5,455 nt of DNA, taken from contig CALETX010000308.1 in NCBI GenBank assembly GCA_937920455.1, positions 1 to 5,455 of the forward strand, given 5' to 3'. A program made the translations under genes and the position numbers. This DNA is from an uncultured bacterium. Lineage in GTDB: Bacteria > Verrucomicrobiota > Kiritimatiellia > UBA8416 > CALETX01. This document shows positions 1 through 5,455 of this stretch, in pieces (position 1 is the stretch's first letter; every line of letters starts with the position of its first letter). The notes under the pieces are model-generated. The model searched no databases. It was given only the letters and a program-made list of their open reading frames with translations, and was not told the DNA's origin.

Positions 1-29
1 GTGCATGAAGAAAGGGGAGGGTTCTATAA
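1..29 (+). promoter_or_regulatory. Leader with Shine-Dalgarno for the first gene; upstream gene may end here
   Basis: GGGGAGG at 14-20 lies 9 bases before the ATG at 30 and is a strong ribosome binding site for the dehydrogenase. No promoter can be recognised in so short a piece. An upstream gene probably ends in or near this stretch. One reading frame stops at TGA 5-7, which would leave a 22-base gap like the others in this operon. A second frame is open from base 1 to TGA 31-33, which would overlap the ATG as ATGA. The third frame is open to TGA 47-49. The sequence cannot decide among these. Confidence 0.6.
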
Positions 30-848
30 ATGACATGGCTGGGCCTTGAGGGAAAAAGCGTTGTTGTGACCGGCGGCGCGATGGGCATTGGACGCGCATG
101 TTGCGAAGCTTTTGCGGAGGTTGGCGCAAAGGTTGTTGTCGCGGACATAAATGAAGAGCATGGCAACAAGACCGCCGAGGCGCTTAAACGCAAGCATCAT
201 GCGCATGCATTGTTTGTCAAGGTTGACGTGTGTAACAAGGCCAGCGTTGAAGCTATGACGCGCGCGACGCTTGACGCTTTCGGACGGCTGGATGTGCTGG
301 TGAACAATGCCGGAATTCTGATTCCCCGTCTTCTTGTTGACCCGGCGGGGAAAGAGGAGCTCACCGAGGCAATATGGGATCGGACCGTGGCGATCAACCA
401 GAAGGGATATTTCCTGTGCGCGCAGGCGGCGGCCCGTGAAATGATAGCATCAGGGAAGGGGGGAGTGATCATTAATATGACTTCCGAATCCGGCCTCGAG
501 GGGTCAGAAGGCCAAAGCGCGTATGCGGCGACCAAGGGCGCTATTTATGCCATGACGCGTTCGTGGGCCAAAGAACTTGGCAAGCACGGAATCAGGGTTC
601 TCGGGGTAGCGCCTGGCATTCTGGAAGCAACGGCGCTCAGGACGGAGGAGTACGAGCGTGCTCTCGCCTACACCCGCGGAATTACCGTTGAACAGCTTCG
701 GGCCGGCTATGAGAAGATGTCCATACCGCTGGGTCGTACAGGAAAGCTTTCAGAGGTTGCTGCCGTTGTATGTTTCCTTGCTTCGGAGAGGGCAGGCTAC
801 GTGCACGGAACGACGATCAACGTTTCTGGCGGCAAGTCGCGGGGATAA
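30..848 (+). CDS. SDR-family oxidoreductase, sorbitol-6-phosphate 2-dehydrogenase-like
   Basis: This is a 272-residue cytosolic NAD(P)-dependent short-chain dehydrogenase, complete and of classical SDR length. Seen: the Rossmann nucleotide motif TGGAMGIG (residues 14-21), an Asp at 39 ending the second strand (NAD rather than NADP preference, inferred), NNAG at 92-95, Asn123, and the catalytic set Ser152, Tyr165 and Lys169. The stretch around 152-163 ([12 protein letters not shown]) and the tail from 187 to 272 ([40 protein letters not shown]) are what I recall of lactobacillus-type sorbitol-6-phosphate 2-dehydrogenases, which convert a hexitol 6-phosphate to fructose 6-phosphate. The family call is firm, but the substrate is not proven. 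Beside rhamnose genes it might instead act on another polyol phosphate or reduce lactaldehyde. The ATG at 30 fits the Shine-Dalgarno at 14-20 and the usual N-terminus. It ends 19 bases before rhaA and is probably co-transcribed with it. Confidence 0.9.
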   Translation: MTWLGLEGKSVVVTGGAMGIGRACCEAFAEVGAKVVVADINEEHGNKTAEALKRKHHAHALFVKVDVCNKASVEAMTRATLDAFGRLDVLVNNAGILIPRLLVDPAGKEELTEAIWDRTVAINQKGYFLCAQAAAREMIASGKGGVIINMTSESGLEGSEGQSAYAATKGAIYAMTRSWAKELGKHGIRVLGVAPGILEATALRTEEYERALAYTRGITVEQLRAGYEKMSIPLGRTGKLSEVAAVVCFLASERAGYVHGTTINVSGGKSRG

Positions 849-865
849 CCCGCAAAGGGGTTGCG
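839..865 (+). promoter_or_regulatory. SDR/rhaA junction: two overlapping small hairpins around stop codon and ribosome binding site
   Basis: GCGGG at 839-843 can pair with CCCGC at 849-853, leaving a five-base loop (844-848) that contains the TAA stop of the dehydrogenase gene. CGCAA at 851-855 can pair with TTGCG at 861-865, leaving the loop AGGGG (856-860), which is the Shine-Dalgarno of rhaA, 7 bases before its ATG at 868. The two stems share bases 851-853 and so cannot form together. A third, weaker option pairs CCC 849-851 with GGG 857-859 and would hide the ribosome binding site. Each stem is only five base pairs or fewer, so function is uncertain. A role in translational coupling is an inference. 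Confidence 0.3.
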
Positions 866-867
866 AA

Positions 868-2133
868 ATGAAAGCGGCACGGATCGAAAAAGCTTATAAA
901 ATGGCAGTGGACCGCTATGGCGAGCAGGGGGTGAACGTAAAAGCAGCGCTCGAGAGACTGCGGCGTTTTTCGATCTCCCTGCACTGCTGGCAGGGCGATG
1001 ACGTCAGGGGCTTCGAGAATACCGGCAGCGCCAGCGATGGGGGGCTTGTAGCCACAGGCAACTATCCTGGTCGTGCCAGAAATGCCGAGGAGTTGCGCCG
1101 GGATATCGAACAGGCGCTGCGGCTTGTGCCCGGAAAACACCGGGTTAATCTGCATGCCATCTACGCCGAAACGGAAAGGCGGAAGGTGGATCGCAACGAA
1201 CTCGAATATGCCCATTTCGAAAGATGGACGGCCTGGGCAAAGAAAATCGGCGTGGGAGTGGATTTCAATCCGTCATTTTTTGCGCACCCGAAGGCGGCGT
1301 CCGGATTCACTTTGTCGAGCCCCGACAAGGCGGTGCGGAAGTTCTGGATAGAGCACGGCATCGCATGCCGGCGGATAGGCGAGAGGATAGGCAGGGAACT
1401 CGGGTCGCCCTGTGTGACAAACGTATGGATTCCGGATGGCTGGAAGGATGTTCCTGTTGATCGCAAGGGGCCCAGAGAGAGATTGGAGCAGTCTCTCGAC
1501 GAGATCTTCGCGCGCGAGGCCAACCCTCGCCACAATCTTGATTCGGTTGAGAGCAAGCTGTTTGGAATCGGCACAGAGAGTTATGTTGTAGGCTCGCATG
1601 AGTTCTACATGGGCTATGCGATGCGCAATGGCAAGTTGCTGTGCCTCGATACAGGTCATTTCCACCCTACTGAGAGCGTTGCGGACAAAATTGCGTCGCT
1701 GCTTGTGTTTCTCAACGGGATATTGCTGCACGTGAGTCGCGGCATCCGATGGGATAGCGATCACGTGGTTGTGTTGTCCGACGAGATTCGGAGCCTTGCC
1801 GAGGAGATCACTCGGGGTGGCTATGACGAGCGCGTCAGGATAGGGCTTGATTATTTCGATGCCAGCATCAACAGGATTGCGGCCTGGGTGATCGGGATGC
1901 GGGCCATGCTGAAGGCCTTGCTGGCTGCGCTGCTCGATCCGGTGGCTGAACTAAGGCGGTTGGAGGAACGGGGGGATCTTACAGGTCGGCTTGCCCTGTT
2001 GGAGGAGGCGAAGAACATGCCGATTTCGGCTGTATGGGATTATTGGTGTCTGGAGAATGACGTGCCTGTAGGGATGGAATGGCTTGCAGAGGTCCGGAAT
2101 TATGAGAAGAAGGTTCTAAGCAAGCGTGGATAG
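868..2133 (+). CDS. rhaA: L-rhamnose isomerase
   Basis: This is a 421-residue cytosolic TIM-barrel metalloenzyme that converts L-rhamnose to L-rhamnulose, the first step of rhamnose breakdown. E. coli RhaA is about 419 residues, so this one is full length. It aligns with E. coli RhaA along its whole length: HCWQGDDV at 39-46, [14 protein letters not shown] at 64-77, [10 protein letters not shown] at 132-141, NVWIPDG at 185-191, VESKLFGIG at 227-235, HFHPTE at 264-269, RWDSDHVV at 294-301 and [18 protein letters not shown] at 326-343. All seven metal ligands known from the E. coli enzyme are present, six positions earlier: Glu228, Asp261, His288, Asp328 (structural metal) and His264, Asp296, Asp298 (catalytic metal). 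The frame is open much further upstream, to about 658, but that stretch lies inside the dehydrogenase gene and lacks family similarity. The ATG at 868 has AGGGG 7 bases upstream and starts where the family does. It lies 10 bases before the aldolase gene. Confidence 0.98.
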   Translation: MKAARIEKAYKMAVDRYGEQGVNVKAALERLRRFSISLHCWQGDDVRGFENTGSASDGGLVATGNYPGRARNAEELRRDIEQALRLVPGKHRVNLHAIYAETERRKVDRNELEYAHFERWTAWAKKIGVGVDFNPSFFAHPKAASGFTLSSPDKAVRKFWIEHGIACRRIGERIGRELGSPCVTNVWIPDGWKDVPVDRKGPRERLEQSLDEIFAREANPRHNLDSVESKLFGIGTESYVVGSHEFYMGYAMRNGKLLCLDTGHFHPTESVADKIASLLVFLNGILLHVSRGIRWDSDHVVVLSDEIRSLAEEITRGGYDERVRIGLDYFDASINRIAAWVIGMRAMLKALLAALLDPVAELRRLEERGDLTGRLALLEEAKNMPISAVWDYWCLENDVPVGMEWLAEVRNYEKKVLSKRG

Positions 2134-2138
2134 GGGGG
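2132..2138 (+). promoter_or_regulatory. Shine-Dalgarno of the aldolase gene, overlapping the rhaA stop codon
   Basis: AGGGGGG at 2132-2138 overlaps the rhaA stop TAG (2131-2133) and lies 5 bases before the ATG at 2144. It decides the start: the alternative GTG at 2126 would overlap rhaA by 8 bases, add six residues absent from FucA-type proteins, and has only an AAGAAGG run 12 bases upstream. The overlap of stop and binding site makes translational coupling of rhaA and the aldolase likely. Confidence 0.7.
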
Positions 2139-2143
2139 CGCTG

Positions 2144-2797
2144 ATGTCTGGTGTGCGTGAAGAGCTGATCAAGTATGCTGGCAAGATAGTTCAGAGCGGG
2201 CTTGTGGCAGGCGCTGGCGGAAACATCAGCGCGCGTGATGGCGCGCTGATTTGGATGAAGCCGAGCGGATTTGCGATGGACGACATGGAACCGCAGGATT
2301 TGTGCGGAATCGAGCTTGAGACCGGCAGGCAGGTCAAAGGACCTCACAAGCCAACATCGGAGGTCAATATGCATATTGCCGTTTATCGCACGCGGCCGGA
2401 TGTGGCAGCGGTTTTTCATACCCATTCGCCGTGGGCGGCTGGCGTCATAAGTTCGGGAGCCAGTCTCAGGCCGATGTTTGCTGAGTTCGTGTGCGATCTG
2501 GGATCGGTGACAACCATCCCATACATAACTCCAACGACGCCGAGACTGGCGGAGGCTGTTGGACGCGCAAGTCGGAAACACGACACCATTTTCATGGAGA
2601 ACCACGGCATCGTTGCGCTTGGTTCGACGATGAAACAGGCGTTTTATAGATGCGTGGTTGTAGAGGACGCCGCAAAGTCAATGGTTGCGGCTGCGGTTGT
2701 CGGCAAACCGAGATTTTTGAATGCAAGGCAGGTCAAGGAACTGTTGGAGCTTGAAGGGCCGAGATATCGGATGAAAGTTATGGCCGGAGAGCGTTGA
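2144..2797 (+). CDS. Class II (zinc) aldolase, FucA type; probable L-rhamnulose-1-phosphate aldolase
   Basis: This is a 217-residue class II aldolase/adducin-family protein, close to E. coli FucA (215) and much shorter than E. coli RhaD (about 274). The zinc ligands known in FucA are all visible: Glu73 (PTSE, 70-73), His92 and His94 (FHTHS, 91-95) and His154 (ENHG, 152-155). The phosphate-binding region appears as GAGGNIS (23-29) and KPSG (39-42). Tyr208 near the C-terminus matches the position of the catalytic FucA Tyr209. The family reaction splits a ketose 1-phosphate to dihydroxyacetone phosphate and L-lactaldehyde. Lying between rhaA and rhaB, it probably serves as the missing RhaD and cleaves L-rhamnulose 1-phosphate, though L-fuculose 1-phosphate or L-ribulose 5-phosphate-type substrates cannot be excluded from sequence. 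There is no terminal extension of the kind that targets enzymes to a microcompartment. The start at 2144 is chosen from the Shine-Dalgarno at 2132-2138. Confidence 0.88.
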   Translation: MSGVREELIKYAGKIVQSGLVAGAGGNISARDGALIWMKPSGFAMDDMEPQDLCGIELETGRQVKGPHKPTSEVNMHIAVYRTRPDVAAVFHTHSPWAAGVISSGASLRPMFAEFVCDLGSVTTIPYITPTTPRLAEAVGRASRKHDTIFMENHGIVALGSTMKQAFYRCVVVEDAAKSMVAAAVVGKPRFLNARQVKELLELEGPRYRMKVMAGER

Positions 2798-2802
2798 CCG
2801 GC

Positions 2803-2808
2803 AGGAGG
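2803..2808 (+). promoter_or_regulatory. Consensus Shine-Dalgarno of rhaB
   Basis: AGGAGG, a perfect match to the anti-Shine-Dalgarno core, lies 8 bases before the ATG at 2817, in the 19-base gap after the aldolase stop. It is the best ribosome binding site in the window and supports high translation of the kinase independently of the upstream gene. Confidence 0.75.
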
Positions 2809-2816
2809 CGACGCAG

Positions 2817-4340
2817 ATGAAAAAAAAGACCACTGATGTAAAAAGACTTCTGGCGGTTGATCTTGGAGCATCGGGTGGCAAATGCTTTGTCGGAACTTTC
2901 AACGAAGACGGCTTCAGACTCGACGAGATCCACCGGTTTGCCCATGAAGGCGTCTCGTTCTTCATTCGCGACGCTCGCGGCCGGCTGACCGAGAGGACGT
3001 ATTGGGATGACACTTTTCTCTATAAGAACATCGTGGAAGGGCTGCACGCCTACAGGCGGAATGTGTCGGAGCGGCTGGATGGGATTGGCATTGACACATG
3101 GGGCGCCGATGGTTGTCTTGTGACGCGTGACGGCGATATTCTTGGGAAAATATACTGCTACAGGGATCACAGGCTTGACCGGATGATATCGGTTCTGAAG
3201 TCGAAGCTGGACCCGCGCCGCGTGTATCAGATCACCGGCATTCATTTTCAGCCATTCAACCTCAGCAATCAGCTTTATTGGTTTGTTCTGAACAGGCCGG
3301 ACTATCTGAAGAAAGGCGTTCGGTTCCTTCCAATACCGACTGTTTTCTATTTCTATCTTGGAGGGGTCGGATCGGTTGATTCAACCTGGGCGAGTATTAC
3401 GCAACTGATGGATGCGCGGACGAAGAAATGGAGCAGAGAACTATTGCACGCGCTTTCCATTCCGCTATCGGTGCTGCCGCCTATTGTCAAGCCGGGCAGG
3501 GTTATTGGGTTGTTGCACAAGCCTGTTGCGGAACTTGTCGGATTTGTGGAACGGCCTCCTCTGATATCGGTCGGGTCCCACGATACTGCCAGTGCTTTCG
3601 CGGCCGCGCCGGTGGCGGACAGGGCTGAGGCGCTAATAATCAGCTCCGGCACCTGGTCGCTTGTGGGAAAACTAGTGCCTTTGCCGATAACCAGCGATGA
3701 GGCAATGCGCTTCAATCTCAGCAACGAGGGCGGCATAGGTAACGTGCGTTTGCTCAAGAACTGCATGGGAACTTGGCTTGTGCAGGAACTGCGCAGAGCG
3801 TGGAGGGTGGCTGACGGCCGGGAAATGGAGTGGAGCGAGATGACGAGGCTTGCCGAAGAGGCTCCGGCATTCACCTGTCATATTGACCCGGATGACCCCG
3901 GCTTCTACAATCCACAGAATATGGAGGAAGCCATACGGAATTTCTGCGAAAAGACAGGGCAGAAAGCTCCTGCAGACAGAGGTTCGATTCTGCGGGCTGT
4001 TTACGAGAGTCTGGCTCTCAAATATCGGTTGGTCAACGAGCAGATTATGCGCGCCAGCGGCACGAAAACGACAGTGGTTCACATAGTCGGCGGCGGCAGC
4101 AAGAACGAGCTGTTGAATCAATTCGCCGCCGATGCTCTTGGGCTGCCTGTTCTCGCAGGACCCGAGGAGGCCACGGCTGTCGGGAATTTAATGGTGCAGG
4201 CAGTGGGCGCCGGAGTCCTTGGTTCGATGGACGACGCTCTTGCGTTGGTGAAGGCATCGTTCCCGATCAGGGAATACAGGGCCAAGGATACGCAGGCATG
4301 GGAGAAGGCTTACGATAAATTCAAAACGGTTGCCCGGTGA
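2817..4340 (+). CDS. rhaB: L-rhamnulokinase (FGGY family)
   Basis: This is a 507-residue cytosolic sugar kinase that phosphorylates L-rhamnulose at C1 using ATP. E. coli RhaB is about 489 residues, so it is complete. Seen in order: the first phosphate loop VDLGASGGK (14-22), GIDTWGAD (91-98), the substrate-side segment ending in TQLMDA (195-200), SHDTASAF (254-261) with the presumed catalytic base Asp256, SSGTWSLVG (276-284) for ATP binding, NEGG (303-306), KNCMGTWL (314-321), VHIVGGGSKNELLNQFAADA (421-440) and AGPEEATAVGN (447-457). The SSGTWSL, KN.MG.WL and GPEEAT..GN signatures match RhaB, from recalled sequence, which supports rhamnulose over xylulose, glycerol or fuculose as substrate. 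The N-terminus is lysine-rich and encoded by a run of eight A bases right after the ATG. It lies 19 bases after the aldolase gene and 25 before the isomerase gene. Confidence 0.96.
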   Translation: MKKKTTDVKRLLAVDLGASGGKCFVGTFNEDGFRLDEIHRFAHEGVSFFIRDARGRLTERTYWDDTFLYKNIVEGLHAYRRNVSERLDGIGIDTWGADGCLVTRDGDILGKIYCYRDHRLDRMISVLKSKLDPRRVYQITGIHFQPFNLSNQLYWFVLNRPDYLKKGVRFLPIPTVFYFYLGGVGSVDSTWASITQLMDARTKKWSRELLHALSIPLSVLPPIVKPGRVIGLLHKPVAELVGFVERPPLISVGSHDTASAFAAAPVADRAEALIISSGTWSLVGKLVPLPITSDEAMRFNLSNEGGIGNVRLLKNCMGTWLVQELRRAWRVADGREMEWSEMTRLAEEAPAFTCHIDPDDPGFYNPQNMEEAIRNFCEKTGQKAPADRGSILRAVYESLALKYRLVNEQIMRASGTKTTVVHIVGGGSKNELLNQFAADALGLPVLAGPEEATAVGNLMVQAVGAGVLGSMDDALALVKASFPIREYRAKDTQAWEKAYDKFKTVAR

Positions 4341-4365
4341 ATCATAGTTACCCTGGAGGCGAGAC

Positions 4366-4914
4366 ATGAAGAGGTCGGAGATAAATGCCGCTGTGAGGCG
4401 GGCGATGAAGGCTTTCAAGAAACATGGCTGGGTGCTGCCGCCCGAGCCCAGATGGGATGTCACGGACTTCGGGCTTGGTGATTTTAGGAAATTTGGCTTG
4501 GTCCTTGTTAATCTTGCTGAGGAGCCAGAGTATTGCGAAAAGATAATGTTTGCTCTGAAAAATCAGATCACGCCCCGGCATTACCACGCTTCAAAGAAGG
4601 AAGACATAATTTGTCGGTGGGGGCGGCTGGCTATCCGCTTGTTTGGTGAGACCGGCAAGGTGGCCGTGAAGATCAACGGAAAGATGCGGCAGGTTCCTAC
4701 GGGTCGGACATTTGTTCTGAAGGCCGGCGAACGGATCACGCTGACGCAAAAATTGGCGCATGAATTTTGGTCCGCGACTCCTTACGCTGTAATCGGCGAG
4801 GTTTCTACGGCTAATGATGATCTGCATGACAATTTTTTTGCCGACCCTCGGGTTGGGCGTTTCAGCGGGGTGGAAGAGGACGAGAAACCTCTTGTGAAAC
4901 TTGTAAGCGACTGA
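4366..4914 (+). CDS. Cupin sugar isomerase, D-lyxose (D-lyxose/D-mannose) isomerase family
   Basis: This is a 182-residue single-domain cupin. It resembles, from memory, the E. coli O157 D-lyxose isomerase (about 227 residues): MKRSEIN at 1-7, LPP at 24-26, WDVTDFG at 30-36, EKIM at 58-61, TPRHYHASKKEDIICRWG at 69-86, HEFW at 132-135, and GEVSTANDDLHDNFF at 144-158. The metal ligands of the family are visible as His72, His74, Glu79 and His132. Compared with the E. coli protein it lacks about 25 residues between LPP and WDVT, and it is closer in length to the Bacillus YdaE-type enzyme. Members interconvert D-lyxose and D-xylulose and often also D-mannose and D-fructose. Which of these is the true substrate is not readable here. 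The ATG at 4366 has GGAGG at 4355-4359, 6 bases upstream. It is not a standard rhamnose gene and hints at a second sugar in this operon, together with the kinase that follows 27 bases later. Confidence 0.85.
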   Translation: MKRSEINAAVRRAMKAFKKHGWVLPPEPRWDVTDFGLGDFRKFGLVLVNLAEEPEYCEKIMFALKNQITPRHYHASKKEDIICRWGRLAIRLFGETGKVAVKINGKMRQVPTGRTFVLKAGERITLTQKLAHEFWSATPYAVIGEVSTANDDLHDNFFADPRVGRFSGVEEDEKPLVKLVSD

Positions 4915-4941
4915 AAGCCGGACTGGAAGAGAGATCATTAC

Positions 4942-5455
4942 ATGACAGAAGCCGGATCCGAACGCAACGGAATTGCAGCGGCTGGCAACTGGATAGTTGA
5001 CAGAGTCAAGATTGTGGATCGTTTGCCGGGACGCGGAATGCTTGCCAATATAAGGTCGGTCAAACTCAGTACTGGCGGCGCTCCCGCAAATGTACTGGCT
5101 GACCTGGCCAGGATGAAAGCCCCGTTTCCCCTCACTGCGATCGGTATTGTCGGAAACGACGAAGACGGTCGGATGATTCTGGACAGATTCGGCTTGATGG
5201 GTGTGGACCTGAAGAATCTCAGAATCACCACAAAGGCGCCAACGTCGTTCACGGATGTCATGACCGAGGAGGCATCGGGTGACCGGACTTTTTTCCACCA
5301 TCGTGGAGCGAACGCCTTGTTTTCGCCGTTCGATGTGCCCATCTCATCATTGCGGTGCCGCATCTTTCACCTGGGCTATCTGCTTTTGCTTGACACCATG
5401 GATCAGCCGGATGACGAATGCGGAACAAAGGCAGCTTCGCTTCTCCGAAGCCTTC
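4942..5455 (+). CDS. PfkB/ribokinase-family carbohydrate kinase, N-terminal part (cut by window edge)
   Basis: The frame is open from ATG 4942 to the last base, giving 171 codons with no stop. The translation begins MTEAGSERNGIAAAGNWIVD. It shows the N-terminal half of a PfkB sugar kinase: the first strand with AAGNWIVD (13-20), the substrate-binding GGAPANVLADLARM (45-58), GIVGNDEDGRMILD (68-81), GVDLKNL (87-93), the lid strands with TSFTDVM (101-107) and TFFHHRGAN (116-124), then IFHLGYLLLLD (141-151). The catalytic GAGD-type motif near the C-terminus would lie beyond the window, so activity cannot be judged. The family phosphorylates sugars such as fructose, ribose or 2-keto-3-deoxygluconate with ATP; the substrate here is unknown. 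The ribosome binding site is weak, GGAAGAGAG at 4925-4933. It follows the isomerase gene by 27 bases and may phosphorylate that enzyme's ketose product (inference). Confidence 0.88.
   Translation, partial: MTEAGSERNGIAAAGNWIVDRVKIVDRLPGRGMLANIRSVKLSTGGAPANVLADLARMKAPFPLTAIGIVGNDEDGRMILDRFGLMGVDLKNLRITTKAPTSFTDVMTEEASGDRTFFHHRGANALFSPFDVPISSLRCRIFHLGYLLLLDTMDQPDDECGTKAASLLRSL

Noticed and set aside
658..867. In-frame extension of rhaA upstream of the ATG at 868
   Set aside because: It lies inside the dehydrogenase coding sequence, lacks rhamnose isomerase similarity and would make the protein 70 residues longer than the family. The ATG at 868 has its own ribosome binding site.
2126..2143. GTG at 2126 as the start of the aldolase
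   Set aside because: It would overlap the end of rhaA and has a poorly spaced upstream purine run. The ATG at 2144 has AGGGGGG 5 bases before it and matches the FucA N-terminus.
1979..2605. Minus-strand open frame of 208 codons
   Set aside because: It is opposite the end of rhaA and most of the aldolase, is low in recognisable motifs, and has no separate promoter or ribosome binding site that I can see.
2144..2797. Aldolase as a bacterial microcompartment cargo, as in fucose/rhamnose compartments of planctomycetes
   Set aside because: Neither end has the extra amphipathic helix of an encapsulation peptide, and no shell protein gene is in the window.
4341..4365. Terminator or internal promoter between rhaB and the isomerase gene
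   Set aside because: There is no inverted repeat followed by a T run and no convincing -35/-10 pair in the 25 bases. The gap holds only a Shine-Dalgarno.
4915..4956. Direct repeat AAGCCGGA at 4915-4922 and 4949-4956 around the kinase start
   Set aside because: Eight bases, partly inside coding sequence, and without any associated element. This is expected by chance in a window of this size.
4591..5301. Long open frame on the minus strand (236 codons)
   Set aside because: It is antisense to the clearly recognisable isomerase and kinase genes, its translation resembles no family I know, and it spans their junction. It is a shadow of coding sequence on the other strand.

Overview
The window is a single-strand, tightly packed sugar-catabolism operon fragment from a bacterium. 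Six genes all read left to right, with gaps of only 10 to 27 bases. Most have a clear purine-rich Shine-Dalgarno sequence 5 to 9 bases before an ATG. No promoter, terminator, regulator, transporter, RNA gene, mobile element or CRISPR array is visible, and no stretch over 300 bases lacks a gene. The first gene starts at base 30 and the last runs off the right edge, so both ends of the operon lie outside.

Layout: an SDR dehydrogenase of the sorbitol-6-phosphate dehydrogenase type (30-848); L-rhamnose isomerase rhaA (868-2133); a short FucA-type class II aldolase (2144-2797); L-rhamnulokinase rhaB (2817-4340); a cupin sugar isomerase of the D-lyxose isomerase family (4366-4914); and the first 171 codons of a PfkB/ribokinase-family sugar kinase (4942 to the window end).

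The core is the phosphorylated L-rhamnose route. RhaA makes L-rhamnulose, RhaB makes L-rhamnulose 1-phosphate, and the aldolase most likely splits it into dihydroxyacetone phosphate and L-lactaldehyde. The usual RhaD (about 274 residues in E. coli) is not in the window, and the FucA-sized enzyme sits where it would be expected. No dedicated lactaldehyde-processing enzyme is visible unless the SDR does that job. The three other genes (polyol-phosphate-type SDR, lyxose/mannose-type isomerase, PfkB kinase) are not part of the textbook rhamnose pathway. They suggest that the operon also handles a second sugar or polyol, perhaps one released with rhamnose from a polysaccharide. This is inference.

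Organism: moderate GC, strong Shine-Dalgarno use and no introns indicate a bacterium. The kinase N-terminus resembles, from memory, proteins seen in Verrucomicrobiota, Lentisphaerota or Planctomycetota. I hold that placement with low confidence. I see no wholly new system. The unusual points are the gene combination and a possible pair of mutually exclusive small hairpins at the SDR/rhaA junction.
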